64,000 nucleotides of DNA, from positions 620,001 through 684,000 of the forward strand of contig JALJCQ010000017.1 of the NCBI GenBank assembly GCA_023091665.1, in the 5' to 3' direction. Below are positions 47,349 through 58,918 of this stretch, piece after piece. Position 1 is the stretch's first letter. Every line of letters starts with the position of its first letter. The notes beneath the pieces were generated by a model. It was not told the DNA's origin. It searched no databases and saw only the letters and a list, made by a program, of their open reading frames with translations. The DNA is from Pythium myriotylum (Eukaryota > Oomycota > Peronosporomycetes > Pythiales > Pythiaceae). Position numbers and translations under genes: made by a program.

Positions 47349-47823
47349 TCTCTCCGTTTGCTTGATGAAGTTGCCGTTCAACGGGTCCAATCGCCTACAT
47401 GGGTGGGTTAGATTGTTGAATGGGTCGGGTATGGTGGTTCAAACCCGTTAAATATAATTGGCTTAAAATGGTAATGTAGCCATAATGGGGGATTGTAGCC
47501 ATGTGTCAATGTGAGGCCTGTAGAATCCCGTGACATCTTCTGCGGCTGGCATGTTGACTACGACGTCTCTCTGTCCATTTTCTGGCTTCGTTGAGCTCCA
47601 CCCTCGCGATTTCCTGCCGGCTGCGAGAGTTGGGCGAGTCATTGAGATCCTTCTTCGTAAAACACGACGGCTTCAGTTAGGTGTGATGCGAGGATCGGTG
47701 CTCACGGGTGCGACGTGGTTGTATGTCGACAGGTGAGAAGATGAGATCTCGCATTCTTTTTATCGACTGTTCGCTGCTTCACATGTTTAAAATTGTACAT
47801 CAAATTATTGGAGACCTTTTGTT
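47349..47823. other. Intergenic region
   Basis: About 475 bp between the kinase start and the 3' end of cluster gene A. A 68-codon plus-strand frame (47530-47736) is present but has no ATG context or similarity that I recognise. Confidence 0.4.
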
Positions 47824-49180
47824 CTACAGCCGCTGAAGCATCAAAGAATCGAGGTGGTGTTGCGTTTCGCCAATCGTGTGATCTCGTGCTTTTATCACAA
47901 AGCTCTCGAGAGTCGAGACTTGTTCTCGCGTCATCATGTGCCTCGGTACTGCGTACTCCAATGGAGTGAAAACATTGTGCATCAGCACCTCACCGGCGGG
48001 CTCTGTTGCTTCAGGAGTTGATTCATGCGGCTGGAATATCGTGACTGCGGTACCATTGAATGCCACTGCGTTGAATGGAGGGGGAGTCGATGCGTCAGGC
48101 CACAGGGAACCTGCTAGAACTATGGTGGCGCGTTTGCCATCTATCTTTCGCGTCCGGACGCTAACGCCATGGTACACAGCAAGGCCATGCGGAGTCGGAA
48201 AGCTGACGGACAGCCACACGCCGTAGCTGTTGGATTCCTGATCAACAAACTGAGCAAAACAGTCAATAGGAGACCTCGCTTGCCCTGCAAAGAGACGGAC
48301 GGTACCTCGAATCGATTGTGGCGCTCGTTTTTGCGGTCGTCCAGAACATACCGTTCCCACAGAGCTTGGGAAAGACAGGATCCATCGCGAGGAACGACAC
48401 GCCCAACACTGCCCTCTGTCAAGACGTTACCACCCTGCATTGCTGCCACGTCATAGATCGTAGAGTCGCGGAACTCCTCAGTGCGGAGGCGATTCGAGAG
48501 CCTCGCAGAGATGACATCTACTGAAGCGAGCGCTGCCGACGTTGTTGCAAGTAGCTCGCGCCGTTTGTTGTCGAAGATTGTGGTGTGTGCTGGCGCTACA
48601 ATCTGCGGAATGCTTTCAACTGGGGCCTACAGTGGTCGAGATTACGATGAGTTTCCGCAAAAACACAAAGCTGGGTCCTTCACGAATAACTCACCCGAAT
48701 GCGCTGGGCGAGCCGATACAACCGCGTCAACACGGATACTTGATGCTGCACCTGCTCGCGGAGCCGACGGTTTTCGTGCTGCGAGTTGCATAGCAGTTGG
48801 AGCTGTCGAGTCGCGACACCTCGCCAGACACTCACGGTGCGGACACCGGACGCACGCGACGTGCTCGGAGACGCTGTTCGACGACGACTCTTCAATTGGA
48901 GCATGTTCTCCATGTCCTCGATCATTCGGCGCAGCAACTCAATCTCATCTTTCGGTGTCTGGCTGCGCTTCTTCCTGATCTTCTTCTTGGTGGGTCGAGG
49001 CGTGACTTGGGTCGTGACGGATTCCGATTCTTCGGAGCTCAAGGGCGAGTCGCTCGTAGCAGCATCGTCTTCGTTCGGAGACCACCACGGAGACGCGAGG
49101 AACTCGTCTGTGAACAGAGCGAGCAAGTCTTCGGTTGACTCGCTCGGGCGGGGCTCGCTGAGTAACCAGTCGCTGTCCAT
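47824..49180 (-). CDS. Cluster gene A: coiled-coil family protein, 3 exons, intact (406 aa)
   Basis: The coding sequence is complement(join(47824..48237, 48306..48626, 48695..49180)), two 68-bp GT-AG introns, both phase 0. The first exon has an acidic N-terminus (MDSDWLLSEPRPSESTEDLL), a Lys/Arg-rich patch, a leucine-rich helix (TPKDEIELLRRMIEDMENML) and WRGVATRQLQLLCNSQHENR, a coiled coil. Exons 2 and 3 form a globular domain (FPTPHGLAVYHGVSVRTR; WPDASTPPPFNAVAFNG; EVLMHNVFTPLEYAV). The architecture resembles proteins annotated in Phytophthora as the M96 mating-specific family; that name is recall, not a search. Copies B to E lie to its right in the same orientation. This and gene D are the intact members. 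Confidence 0.75.
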
Positions 49181-50115
49181 TTCGAAAGTGGCGTCGTGGA
49201 TGTGGGAGACGCGCAGAGACCATGAGGCTGTCCGTAGTCTTCATCCACTAACACACCTAGCCTCGATGTCAAATGATGCAGCATCGGCGGGATATTGGTT
49301 TATGGGAGTTTTTGAATATTGTAAAGTATTGTGCTTTCAAGACCAAGTTATCATCTTTACAGTTATATGGTTGCTGAAGAGTGATTTCGAATGCTTGTAA
49401 CGAGCTGTCAACCGAAACTGAACCTCTTCAAAACCCAACGACTGCAGGCTTTCTCGCGAAGCTGTTCCCGCACACCTGTCAAACAAGCATCCATGCGGAG
49501 GGAAACACAGACAGTATCTGGTTTTGTCTCTGGATCAACCTGGTGGAACTGGTTGTTCGGTCTGCCTATTCCGCTTGGAAGGCGGGATGTCGGGAGATCC
49601 AAAGAAACTCGGTGCTCTATCGTACTTGGACTACTTGGACTGGTCCACATTTTGCGGGATGTTGCGCGGTGCTGCTGTGTCTCTTCACATTTTAATATTT
49701 GGTGACTCTGGCTCTAAAAAGTGTCTCGGATTGAAAGGAGCCCGGGCTGACTGAAGGCGGAAAACAGAGAAAAATAGACATGTGGCCACACGACCTCAGA
49801 CCAGTGCGGAAGTGAATCCCCCACACCACACGCTGGCGAATCGGATGCCTTCCTTCTCACTGCATTGTACTTGGTGGGTATTATGTTTCGGCAAGTCTCT
49901 TCTGGTGTGGAAGGTAAGAAGGAGCATAGCTTTGGTAGAGGAAGACTACAAGATTGGAAATGACAGCTTCCCATATGCCATGATCTCAAGCAGATGCTTG
50001 TTGTACACTAGCATTGTCATGACTGTTCAAGCTGTGGTGATCTACGCCGACTGGTCTTTGAATGTTAAAATCATTCTTCACTATTGGCTGGAGATTCTGC
50101 ACGAGTCCCTGGCAA
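49181..50115. other. Intergenic spacer between cluster genes A and B
   Basis: No gene recognised. A motif gaacctcttca near 49420 also recurs in the other cluster spacers (for example 52822 and 58558), showing that the duplicated units include flanking DNA. Confidence 0.45.
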
Positions 50116-51490
50116 TCAAGACCGCTGAAGCATTAGAGAATCTAATAGGTTTTGCGTCTCATCGACCGTGCGATCGCGTACTCGAATCACAAAATCCTGA
50201 AGGGTAGTGGCTTGCTCACGCGTCATCGTTTTGAGCGGCACAGCGTACTCCAACGGAGAGAAGACATTGTGCATGAGCACTTCGCCCACAGGCTCAGTTG
50301 TCTCATGCGTTTCCTCGTGAGGTTGGAATATCGTGACTGATGTACCGTTAAATGCGACAGCATTGAATGGAAAAGCTGTCGACGCGTCAGGCCACAGGGA
50401 GCCTGCTAGAACTATTGTGACGCGTTTGCCAACAATCTTTCACGTCCGCACGCGAACACCATGATACACCGCGAGTCCGTACGGAGTCGGAGTGCTGAGG
50501 TAAAACCATACGACGTAGCTGTTGGATACCTGGTCTACATACTGTTATATACGAATGATAGAAGCCAGTGAGAAACTGGTTGCATCCGTGAAAAAGACTG
50601 AAAGCTCGGACTTTACCTCCATTCGATAGTATCGTTCGTTCTCGTGGTCGTCGAGAACATGCTTTTCCCACAAGGCTTGGGCAAGAGAGGATGCGTCTTG
50701 TGGGACGATACGCCCGAGACTGCTCTCTGCCATGACACTGCCACTATGTGACGTTCTCCCTTCGTAGATCATCGAGTCACAGAACTCTTCTCGTCGTAGG
50801 CGACTCGATAGCTTGGCGGAGACGACATCTATTGTTGCAAACACCATCGAGGTCGTCACAAGCAGCTCATGACCTATGCTGTGGAAGACGCTGGTATGCA
50901 CCGGTGCAACCATCGGCGGTATGTTCTCAACTGGGACCTAACGGATGGACAAACCATAATGAGCCACGAAAAAGAGCGAAGTCTCTCAAGGATGAACTCA
51001 CCCGAATACGTCGAGCGAGCCGACGTAAACGCGTAAGCACCGACAACTGGTGCTGTACCTGGTCGCGAAGTCGATGGTTTTCGTGTTGCGAGTCGCATAG
51101 GAGCTGCAATTGCCGCGCCGCAACTCCCCTCCACGCGCTCACATTGCGGACAGTGGAGGGGCGCTGCGTGGGTTCCCGTGTAGCCGACTGTCTTCGATTC
51201 TTGAGGGAGAGTATCTTTTCGAGGTCTTTGATTGTGCGACGCAGTAACACGATCTCGTCTTTTGGCGACCGGGTTGGCTTCTTCTTCCTCCGACACGTAT
51301 TGGGTAATTGCTGTGGCTCAGTCGTCACGGTTTCGAAGTCATCGAGATTTATTGGTGAGCTGCAGGTGGCATCGTCGTCATCCATCGAAGAACACCATGG
51401 GGACGTAAGTAAGTCGTCCATCAACTGTGCGAGCAAGCAGTCCGTCATCTCGCTCGCGTGGGGCTTGTCGAGTAACTGGTCGCTGTCCAT
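50116..51490 (-). pseudogene. Cluster gene B: coiled-coil family, single nonsense codon in exon 3
   Basis: The gene structure is complement(join(50116..50529, 50617..50937, 51002..51490)), with 87- and 64-bp introns; exons 2 and 3 have the same lengths as in gene A. All splice sites are intact. In exon 3 the codon that is CGA in gene D is TGA (50440-50442 on the plus strand as tca), a C-to-T change at a CpG-like position. Downstream the frame stays open to the normal stop. It would make a protein truncated after VRVRT. The conservation of everything else suggests recent inactivation, or a functional short form. Confidence 0.7.
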
Positions 51491-53214
51491 TTTGGAACTG
51501 ACGTCTCCTCCTGGGAAGACGCACACCCAGTCGGTGCACATGGAAACACATCCGGATTTGGTGACCTACAGCGACGCGTGAATCGCGAAGGTACAATGGA
51601 GACCGTACACTCTGACTGCCATATCATCCAATCGTGATAGATGCTTCCAGTTGAGCAGCGTGCAAATGGTTTGGTCATCTCGTTGGAGAAACCCTGCCAG
51701 AAGATTGTATTGGCGTGATTACTGATTGATAGCGGCGCCTCTTCTTTGCAAATGATTCTTTTCGTTCGAACTCACGCCGAACAGAGAGGAAACTGCACCC
51801 GTCTGTTTTGAAGTGTCATTTTGTGCCAGCAGCACTTCTTACTGCATTGTGATGCGATTTTCTTGGTTGCATCAGCTCGTTACAAATCGCACTGTCCCTG
51901 ACTGCACTATCTGGTACAGTGGGGGTCGACGCACATGCAGTGGAGTTGGGCACAGTGAGCGTACGCACATCCGCACGAAACTCTAGCCTAGTAAACTCAT
52001 GAGACCTTACACTCGTTTCGGATAGGGTGTTTATGTTGACTACTTTATGAAAAAGCAACCTGTTGGGAACGAGGTGCACAATGATTTTTACACTGTATGG
52101 AAGGTAATGCGAACGTCCATTGTCTTGAGAGCCCATATTGAACCTTTTCATCACCCACCGGGCTGACACGCCAGGATGTCTGTATTGGAGACAGAGACAG
52201 TGTCCAATTTGATGCAACGCGATCTTGGGTGGATGGCGTGAGACACATCTACCAGTCTCTGATTATGACGAGAAGGTGGATAGGGTCTACAGCGCAACGA
52301 ATGGACTCTATCTCGGCGGCGTTAAAGGCCTCATATCCACCAGGTTCTGTTTGTCTTCGTGGTTCCGAGTTGAGCACATCTTTACGATTGATGATGCTGC
52401 GGCACGCTGCATAGAGGAAGACCAAGAATACACGAGTTAAAAGAAATCGATGTGCTGGACAGGCATAGCTTGGTTCAATTACAGTAATGCCCACACGGTG
52501 CTATAAACAGGATGAGGTTTCCAGAAAGAATAAAATGAAAAACAGCATTTGTTTCGAACTCAGCAAACACGTCCACCAAGGCCACAGAGTGTGTCCACGT
52601 CGATTTTTTTTTTCATTTACAGGAAAATAATAGTAACTCGCGCAGTAAGGACTCCAACTTCAAAAGAAAGTGTTCATCTCAGTGTCAGGTCTATTTCATG
52701 CTTCGATACTTTGATCCCGAATTATAAATGAGTTTGTAATTTTGATTCAACTGCGAATATTTACTATAATCGAATCTGTACTCCTTACGAACCTTCTCTG
52801 ACTCGGTGACAGACAACCCACAGCGAACCTCTTCACCACCCACTGGAGGCATACGTCATGTCGTCTGTCTCCGACTCGGTGTGGAATACTGATGACGCAT
52901 GGACCGTTGGGAGACTAATCTTCCGGTCCTCGAGAAGGAACTTTCTGGTACCAGGTACACAGAAAGTCGTGGAGCTGCCCGGATGGGATCCAATCCTCGT
53001 CACACCATCATTGGTACCGTGAGATCTATTCCCGGCTTGATGCTTTTTGGTAAAGGTACTCGCTTAGAAGCGTGATTCGAAGTGTGTTACGCAGCCGACT
53101 CATTTTATCCGCGACTCAATTAAGCACTACAGGAATCCAGAGGTCTACCATCCAGGCTTTCGAAGTTATATTCTTGGTTCAAAGTTGGATTACATTTGTA
53201 AAAATCATCGCAAT
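51491..53214. other. Intergenic spacer between cluster genes B and C
   Basis: About 1.7 kb without a recognisable gene. Repeated motifs shared with other spacers (ccacccactgga, gtcaggatgtct and variants) occur near 52150-52200 and 52840. A long T run (52605-52614) is present. Confidence 0.45.
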
Positions 53215-53726
53215 TCAAAGCTGTTGAAGCATCAGAGAATGTAATAGGCTTTGCGTCTCATCGGCCGTGCGATCGCGCGCTCCAACAATGAAGTAGTGGG
53301 TTCCTCTCGTGTCATCGTCTAGATCGGTACCTCAACCTCACCCACTGGTCAGATGTTTCACGAGTTTCCTCGTGAAGCTGAAATATAGTCGTTGCTGTAG
53401 CTAGCGTTGAATCCGATCGCGTTAAACGAAAAAAACGTCGACGCATCAGCCACATGAAGGCGGCCGAAACTAAGTTGACGCGTGTTGGTTCTATCTTTCG
53501 CACGCGAACGCGGATCCCATTGTACACACTGAAGCCGTGCGCAGTCGAAAATCTGGCGTGAGACTTCAGTCGTGAGAGATCCAGGATCTTCACGCTTGTG
53601 GCGGCATCATCATCGATCGGAAACCACCACAACGACGCAAGAAATTCACTCGCCCGTTAATAGCGCAAGCGAATCATCAGTCGACTCGTTCTCGTCAGGT
53701 ACGTTGAGGAACAGGTCGTTATCCAT
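53215..53726 (-). pseudogene. Cluster gene C: deletion pseudogene of the coiled-coil family
   Basis: The ATG at 53724-53726 gives MDNDLFLNVPDENESTDD, the exon 1 start, but a stop follows after 26 codons. The sequence then jumps from the exon 1 region (about 53575) directly to exon 3-like sequence (ARFSTAHGFSVYNGIRVR), so exon 2, both introns and most of exon 1 are deleted. More frame breaks follow before the family ending (LHSLMLQQL) and stop at 53215. Confidence 0.75.
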
Positions 53727-54351
53727 TTTGGAACTGGTGTCTCCTCCCGGGAAGACGCATATCCAGTCGATGTACAGATGAAGACAAGATCAGTAGATAT
53801 GGGGCGACATACAGCGACGCGTGAATTTCGAAGGCGTACTGAGCACCGTACAATCTGACACTCGTATCGTCCAATCACTTGACCAACCTTTCCAAGTGCT
53901 TATCAAATCGTCCAATTTATGAAAGGTTTTGCGAACGCGCTTTGGCCTGAGACAGCCCACACTGATTACATACAGTACCCGACGGGCGGAGATGTCAGGT
54001 TGTCTGACGTGAACAGAAACAGTGTCTCTGACTCGGTGTGGCGTGATGACACACGGGTGAAGGCGAGACTAATCCACCGGTCGTTCAAAACCAACTCTTC
54101 TGCTAAACATGAAACATCAGCGAGTGGTCAGAGGAAAGGTCCGTGTCCAAATCGCGTCCAATTGTCCCTGCTTGCATGTGCAGGCGAAATCAACCACTTG
54201 TGATTGGAGACAGCAAATGACTTGGAAGCGGGGCTCAGAGTCTTTTGTACTTGTGGGAAAGTTAAAACAAAAAAACTGTAAGAAATCCAGCCAAAAAATC
54301 TATTCAGCTGCGCATTGATGACCCTGTCGCGGGCGAACGGCGTCGGTCAGG
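53727..54351. other. Intergenic spacer between pseudogene C and the kinase gene
   Basis: No gene recognised. Spacer motifs of the cluster (gatgtcaggttgtctgacg, gtgtctctgactcggtg) recur around 53990-54045. Confidence 0.4.
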
Positions 54352-56688
54352 TTACAAGTAGGCATGCGGAGACTCACCATCGATGGCGCGTGGACTTGAG
54401 CTATTCGACGACTTCTTGGCCATCGTCGTAAGGCCGGTGCTCTCTCCGAGGGCGATGATCCGCTCGAGCCGTTTGCGCATCTCGGTCGCTGAAGGTCGCA
54501 CTTCTGGGTCTTGATGCCATCCATCATGTACAAGCACACGAAGCTTGGATGTGGCAACTTTGTCGTCAAAAATGGAGAGTTCTTCCTCGTCAAACGGTCG
54601 CTTCAGCAACTTTGCGACCGAATTCATGATGAATTGCGGGGTCTCAAATTCCCACGGCTGTTCATGCATAACTGCCTCAGCTAATAACACGGTGAACGAG
54701 AAGATGTCGCTCTTCTTCCATGCCGTGTCACGGTGCGAGAGTTTTCCATCGATGACTTCCGGAGCCGCATACGCTGGTGTGAGTCCCACGGCTGTCGATC
54801 CGCTTCCTACTTGGGATTGACGAGTCGAGAGTGTGGCATTCTTGAAGCCTGCAAGTCCAAAGTCAGCAAGTTTCGCGGTGCGGAGGTCGCTCGACAGCAA
54901 TATATTGTGCGGCTTGATATCGCGATGGGTGATGCCATGAGAGTGGATGTATTCAATGGCCTTGATCACCTGCAAGAGAGTCCGCAGTAGATCCATCTCA
55001 CTGAGCCGAACAGACTCGTCACGGTGCATTGTGAACGCCAGATCGCCACCGGCCATGAGTTCCATCACAATTCCGTACGACTTGCTGTCGGCGAAGACAA
55101 CGTATCCGAGGACGCGCAAGACGTTCTCGTGGACCGAAGCCTTCATCATTGCGAGCAGTTCTTGCTCGAATCTCCTCTTTGCAGTCGTATTGACACCGTC
55201 GATCACCTTCACAGCGACCGGCATCGAACCATCCAACAGTCCTGCATAGACAATACCACTTCCGCCACTGCCGATGCGCGACGTATCATCCATGGAGATC
55301 TGTAGCCGCGAGACGTCGATGACTTCGCACTCGCGCAGCGTCGCGATCTTGTTGGCGTGGACTGCAGAATTTTCCTTAGACATGGCGATCGCGAATTGCA
55401 GCTCATGAGCGTTGACGAAATCCTTGCGGTTCAGATTTCCTTCCTCGGCCTCTAGCTCACTTGCGACACGAACAAGCTCCTCCCGTTCTTCAATCGATGC
55501 TTGCTGCTGACGCAACTGCTCCTGGGACTGCGCGATCTCAAGCATGAGCTGTTCCAGTTGGCGACGTTTGTCGTTTGTGAGTTCGTCCATCAGATAGTCG
55601 AACATGTTTGTGACTCCTTCAGCCTCTCGGTTGAAGACACTGCTCTGGCCATGGTCACCATATCCTCTGGACTGTCCGAGGCTATATCCTTGCGCGCCAC
55701 CGTCTCGACCATAGTCGAAACCGTAGCCGAAGTCCAGGTTGTCGTATCCTCCGTGCTCGGCCTGGTGAACCTGCGCCATGTACTGAGCACTTCGAGCGAG
55801 CTGCGATTCTTGCTGTTGCTGTTCGCGATAGATCTTTGCCAGCATCGAAGCCGTTAGCTTCTCGTTCGGGTGGTCTTTCTTGTATTGTTTCTGGAACTCG
55901 TTAAACGCGTTAGGGCGACGAGTGGGTTTTGCTGTGGTCGGAGTAGCAGTCGACGACGATTTCGATGTCACCGCTGCCTCGTTCTTCTGCTCCTTGTACA
56001 ACAGCGAAAGTTGTCGCATCGAGAGTCCTTGGCCGGCGTGCTGGTGCAGGAACTCGTTCCAGGAGTTAGCTTTCGTGTTGGTCGGTACTGCCTTCGCAAT
56101 CGACTTGGCTGACGAAGAAGCTGAGTGCTTGACTTGCTGAGACGCAGCACGCTTCTCAGCCGCAGCTGCCGCTGCAGCTCGTTTGCTGGCGGCGTTGACA
56201 GCTTGCTGCGAGGCGGAGCCAGCAGCGGCGGCCTTCTGGGCTTGGTATCCACTCGACAGTTCGCCTCGCGACAAGCCCTGACCGGCATGCTGTTGCAGGT
56301 ACTGATTCCACGCATTTGGACGCGACGACGGGGTAGTTGGCGCTGCTGATGCAGCTCTGGATTGCGCTGACGACGCCGGCGTCGCATTCTTTTGGGCATG
56401 ATACATGTCGGCGATCTGCTTTTGGCTCAGTCCTCGACCTGAATGTTCTTTTTGGTACTGATTCCACGCAGTAGGCTCGCGCCGTGTTGCTTGTGATGTT
56501 CTTGCTGGAACGGGGGCTGGCGGTGGGGGTGGAGATGCCCTAGTGGGGCTTCTGGACGCTGAAATCGACGATGTTGACGGTGTTCTACTGCCGCTGGAGG
56601 CCTTTTGCGCCTGGTACGCGGCCGATAGGGCCTCCATGCTCATGCCTTTGCCTTTATTGGCTCGTCGAAAGTCGTCCCACGCAGTCAT
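54352..56688 (-). CDS. Repeat-domain protein kinase, catalytically canonical (778 aa)
   Basis: Single exon with ATG at 56686-56688. The N-terminal half has five ~28-residue repeats: TAWDDFRRANKGKGMS, TAWNQYQKEHSGRGLS, NAWNQYLQQHAGQGLS, NSWNEFLHQHAGQGLS and a longer fifth (NAFNEFQKQYKKDHP), separated by Ala/Ser-rich linkers. A Gly/Tyr-rich segment and a coiled coil (KRRQLEQLMLEIAQSQEQL) follow. The C-terminal kinase domain is canonical: IGSGGSGIVYAG, VAVKVID, HRDIKPHNILL, ADFGLAG, YAAPEV. It should be an active Ser/Thr (TKL-like) kinase. The repeat resembles an HMG-box-like WNxF motif but I cannot name it. It lies within the coiled-coil gene cluster, same strand. Confidence 0.85.
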   Translation of the reverse strand: MTAWDDFRRANKGKGMSMEALSAAYQAQKASSGSRTPSTSSISASRSPTRASPPPPPAPVPARTSQATRREPTAWNQYQKEHSGRGLSQKQIADMYHAQKNATPASSAQSRAASAAPTTPSSRPNAWNQYLQQHAGQGLSRGELSSGYQAQKAAAAGSASQQAVNAASKRAAAAAAAEKRAASQQVKHSASSSAKSIAKAVPTNTKANSWNEFLHQHAGQGLSMRQLSLLYKEQKNEAAVTSKSSSTATPTTAKPTRRPNAFNEFQKQYKKDHPNEKLTASMLAKIYREQQQQESQLARSAQYMAQVHQAEHGGYDNLDFGYGFDYGRDGGAQGYSLGQSRGYGDHGQSSVFNREAEGVTNMFDYLMDELTNDKRRQLEQLMLEIAQSQEQLRQQQASIEEREELVRVASELEAEEGNLNRKDFVNAHELQFAIAMSKENSAVHANKIATLRECEVIDVSRLQISMDDTSRIGSGGSGIVYAGLLDGSMPVAVKVIDGVNTTAKRRFEQELLAMMKASVHENVLRVLGYVVFADSKSYGIVMELMAGGDLAFTMHRDESVRLSEMDLLRTLLQVIKAIEYIHSHGITHRDIKPHNILLSSDLRTAKLADFGLAGFKNATLSTRQSQVGSGSTAVGLTPAYAAPEVIDGKLSHRDTAWKKSDIFSFTVLLAEAVMHEQPWEFETPQFIMNSVAKLLKRPFDEEELSIFDDKVATSKLRVLVHDGWHQDPEVRPSATEMRKRLERIIALGESTGLTTMAKKSSNSSSPRAIDGESPHAYL

Positions 56689-56940
56689 TCAGATCCGAGT
56701 TCTTGACAAGTGTCGCTTCTTGAAGTCACTGCCTCTTTCAAAGTGAGAGTTTGGTTAGTGAGGACCCTGCTCGTTCTTCGACGATTCGAAGACGACTTCT
56801 TGCAGATGCATTGCATCCAGCTGTGTGCGACGTCCTTCGAAAGTCGAATGGATTAGAGGCTTCGCAATCCTCAGGTTCTGAGGCATCTGTACCTCATCAC
56901 GTATTTTGACTCTGCTATCATTTTTAGAATACTTGTCAGT

Positions 56941-58284
56941 TCAAATCCTCTGAAGCATTACAGAATCTAGCAGGTTTTGCGTTTCGTCGACGGTATGATC
57001 ACGCGCTTTAATCATAAAATCCTCGAGAGTCGAGGCTTGCTCTCGAGTCATCGAGGACACATATTCCAATGGAGAGAAGACATTGTGCATGAGCACCTCC
57101 CCCACTGACTCGGTTGCTTCACTCGCTTCCTCATGGGGCTGAAAAATCGTGACTATCGTGGCGTTAAATCCCACAGCATTGAACGGAGAAGGCGTCGATG
57201 CATGAGGCCACATGGAGGCTACCGTGACTATACTGACGCGTCTTGGATCTATCTTTCGCGCTCGGACACCAGCCCCGTGGTACACAGCGAGACCGTACGG
57301 AGTCGGAAAACTGACGGAAAACCACACGACGTAGCTGTTCGATTCCTGGTCAACGTACTACACAGAACAGTTAAAGGAAGACCTCTCGCATCCTTAAGAG
57401 GATAGTAAATACCTCTACTCGATAGTTTCGCTCGTTCACGCGGTCGTTCAGAGCCAACTGTTCCCACAACGCTTGAGCAAGACACGATCCATCTCGTGGA
57501 ACGAGACGCCCAACGCTGCTTTCTGCCCGAATTCCACGCGTGCGTGTAGCTCTCCCTCCATAGAGCACTGAATCACAGAACTCTTCCTGTTGGAGGCGAC
57601 TCGACAGTTTCGCCGAGATGAAATTTAGTGATGCAAACACCCCTGAGGCCATCACCTGCAGCTCGCGCTCTTTGTTGGCAAATATTGTCGTGTGTACAGG
57701 CGCCACGATAGGTGGAATAGTATCAACTGGAGCCTAAGACACACCAAATTGTGATTAACCACGCGAACGCATAGAGCTGGTCTAAAAGAACTCACCCGAA
57801 TGCGCCGGGCGAGTCGACGCAAGCGCGTCAGCATCGCCAACTGCTGCTGCACCTCGTCGCGGAGTCGGTGATTTTCGTGTTGTGATTCGCGCAGAAGCTG
57901 CAATTGCCGCATTGCGACGCCCCGCCACACGCTTACGCTGCGGCCACTAGAGAGGGACGGCGAGGAGTTCTTTGGTGCCGCTCGGCGGCGATTTCTGAGT
58001 AGGAGCACGTTTTCGAGGTCCTCGATTGTTCGACGCAGCGACGCGATCTCGTCTTTCGGTCGTCGGCTGGGCTTCTTCCTCGCTTTCTTCTTCGGAGGTT
58101 TATGCGGAGTGGCAGTCGGAACGGACTCGGATTCCTCGGAGCTCAAGGACGAGTCGCACGTAACGAAGTCGCCATCGATCGGAGACCACCATGAAGACGC
58201 GAGCAAATCGTCCGTGAGTAGAGCGAGCAAGTCTTCGGTTGACTCGCTCGCGTCGGGCTCGTTGAGTAACCAGTCGCTGTCCAT
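56941..58284 (-). CDS. Cluster gene D: coiled-coil family protein, 3 exons, intact (404 aa)
   Basis: The coding sequence is complement(join(56941..57345, 57413..57733, 57796..58284)), introns 67 and 62 bp, both GT-AG and phase 0. ATG 58282-58284 begins MDSDWLLNEPDASESTEDLL. Exon 1 encodes an acidic start, a basic KKKARKKPSRRPKDEI patch, a heptad helix (ASLRRTIEDLENVLLL) and WRGVAMRQLQLLRESQHENH. Exons 2-3 carry APVDTIPPIVAPVHTT, DGSCLAQALWEQ, FPTPYGLAVYHGAGV and VFSPLEYVSSMTREQ. It served as reference for the nonsense codons of B and E. A basic plus coiled-coil segment suggests nuclear or nucleic-acid association, but the function is unknown. Confidence 0.75.
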
Positions 58285-58918
58285 TTCGAAAGTGGTGTCG
58301 TGGCTGTGGGAGACACACACCTAATACATGTGCAACCAGACAAACCCACACACACCCATCAGGACGTGACAGCGAAAGAGCAACGTGTGAACCATCAGTT
58401 GCACACCTAGCCTCGACAACTCCACGCATTTTAGTCAGGGTATGATATTTCAGATGAATAAAAAGCTTTGTTCTCATTGAACGCACATTACACTTGACTG
58501 TTTATAAGTTCAAAAGGTAATTGCGAACGCTCTTTCTCGCGGTGGCAACCCATCCTGAACCTCTTCACCACCCACTGGACCGACACGTCAGGATGTCTGT
58601 CTCCGTTCGACAAACCATCCTGTGTGACTGCTCTACCGCTTTTCCAAGAGGGAGCTCGTCTGACAACACAGAGGCCATGAAGCTGCAATATGATTCGAAG
58701 GCCTCGTCAGTAGGAAGCTCAGGGGAATTCTCCATCGCGAAGTACCAACACGTATAATTTGGACGTAACAAAACACTAAAAGCTGTGCTCTTGGTAGGAG
58801 CACAGCTTTTAGTGTTTTGTACACGAGACACGCATGCGATTTACGCTGCTTGATGAGAAGAAAACTGCGAGTTTGCCCGGTATTTTATCTGGGGAACAAT
58901 ACCGTCTACGAAGCCAGG
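58285..58918. other. Spacer between cluster genes D and E
   Basis: Contains the cluster spacer motif gaacctcttcaccacccactgga near 58558-58582 and, at 58768-58820, a perfect hairpin listed separately. No gene recognised. Confidence 0.5.
58768..58820. repeat. Perfect 23-bp inverted repeat with 7-nt loop
   Basis: Left arm 58768-58790 (acaaaacactaaaagctgtg plus ctc), loop ttggtag, right arm 58798-58820 the exact reverse complement. It lies about 100 bp beyond the end of gene E on the minus strand. It could form a cruciform or RNA hairpin, or be a small fold-back transposon footprint. Confidence 0.9.

Noticed and set aside
47530..47736. Plus-strand ORF of 68 codons next to the kinase gene
   Set aside because: No recognisable motif or gene context; a chance frame is likely.
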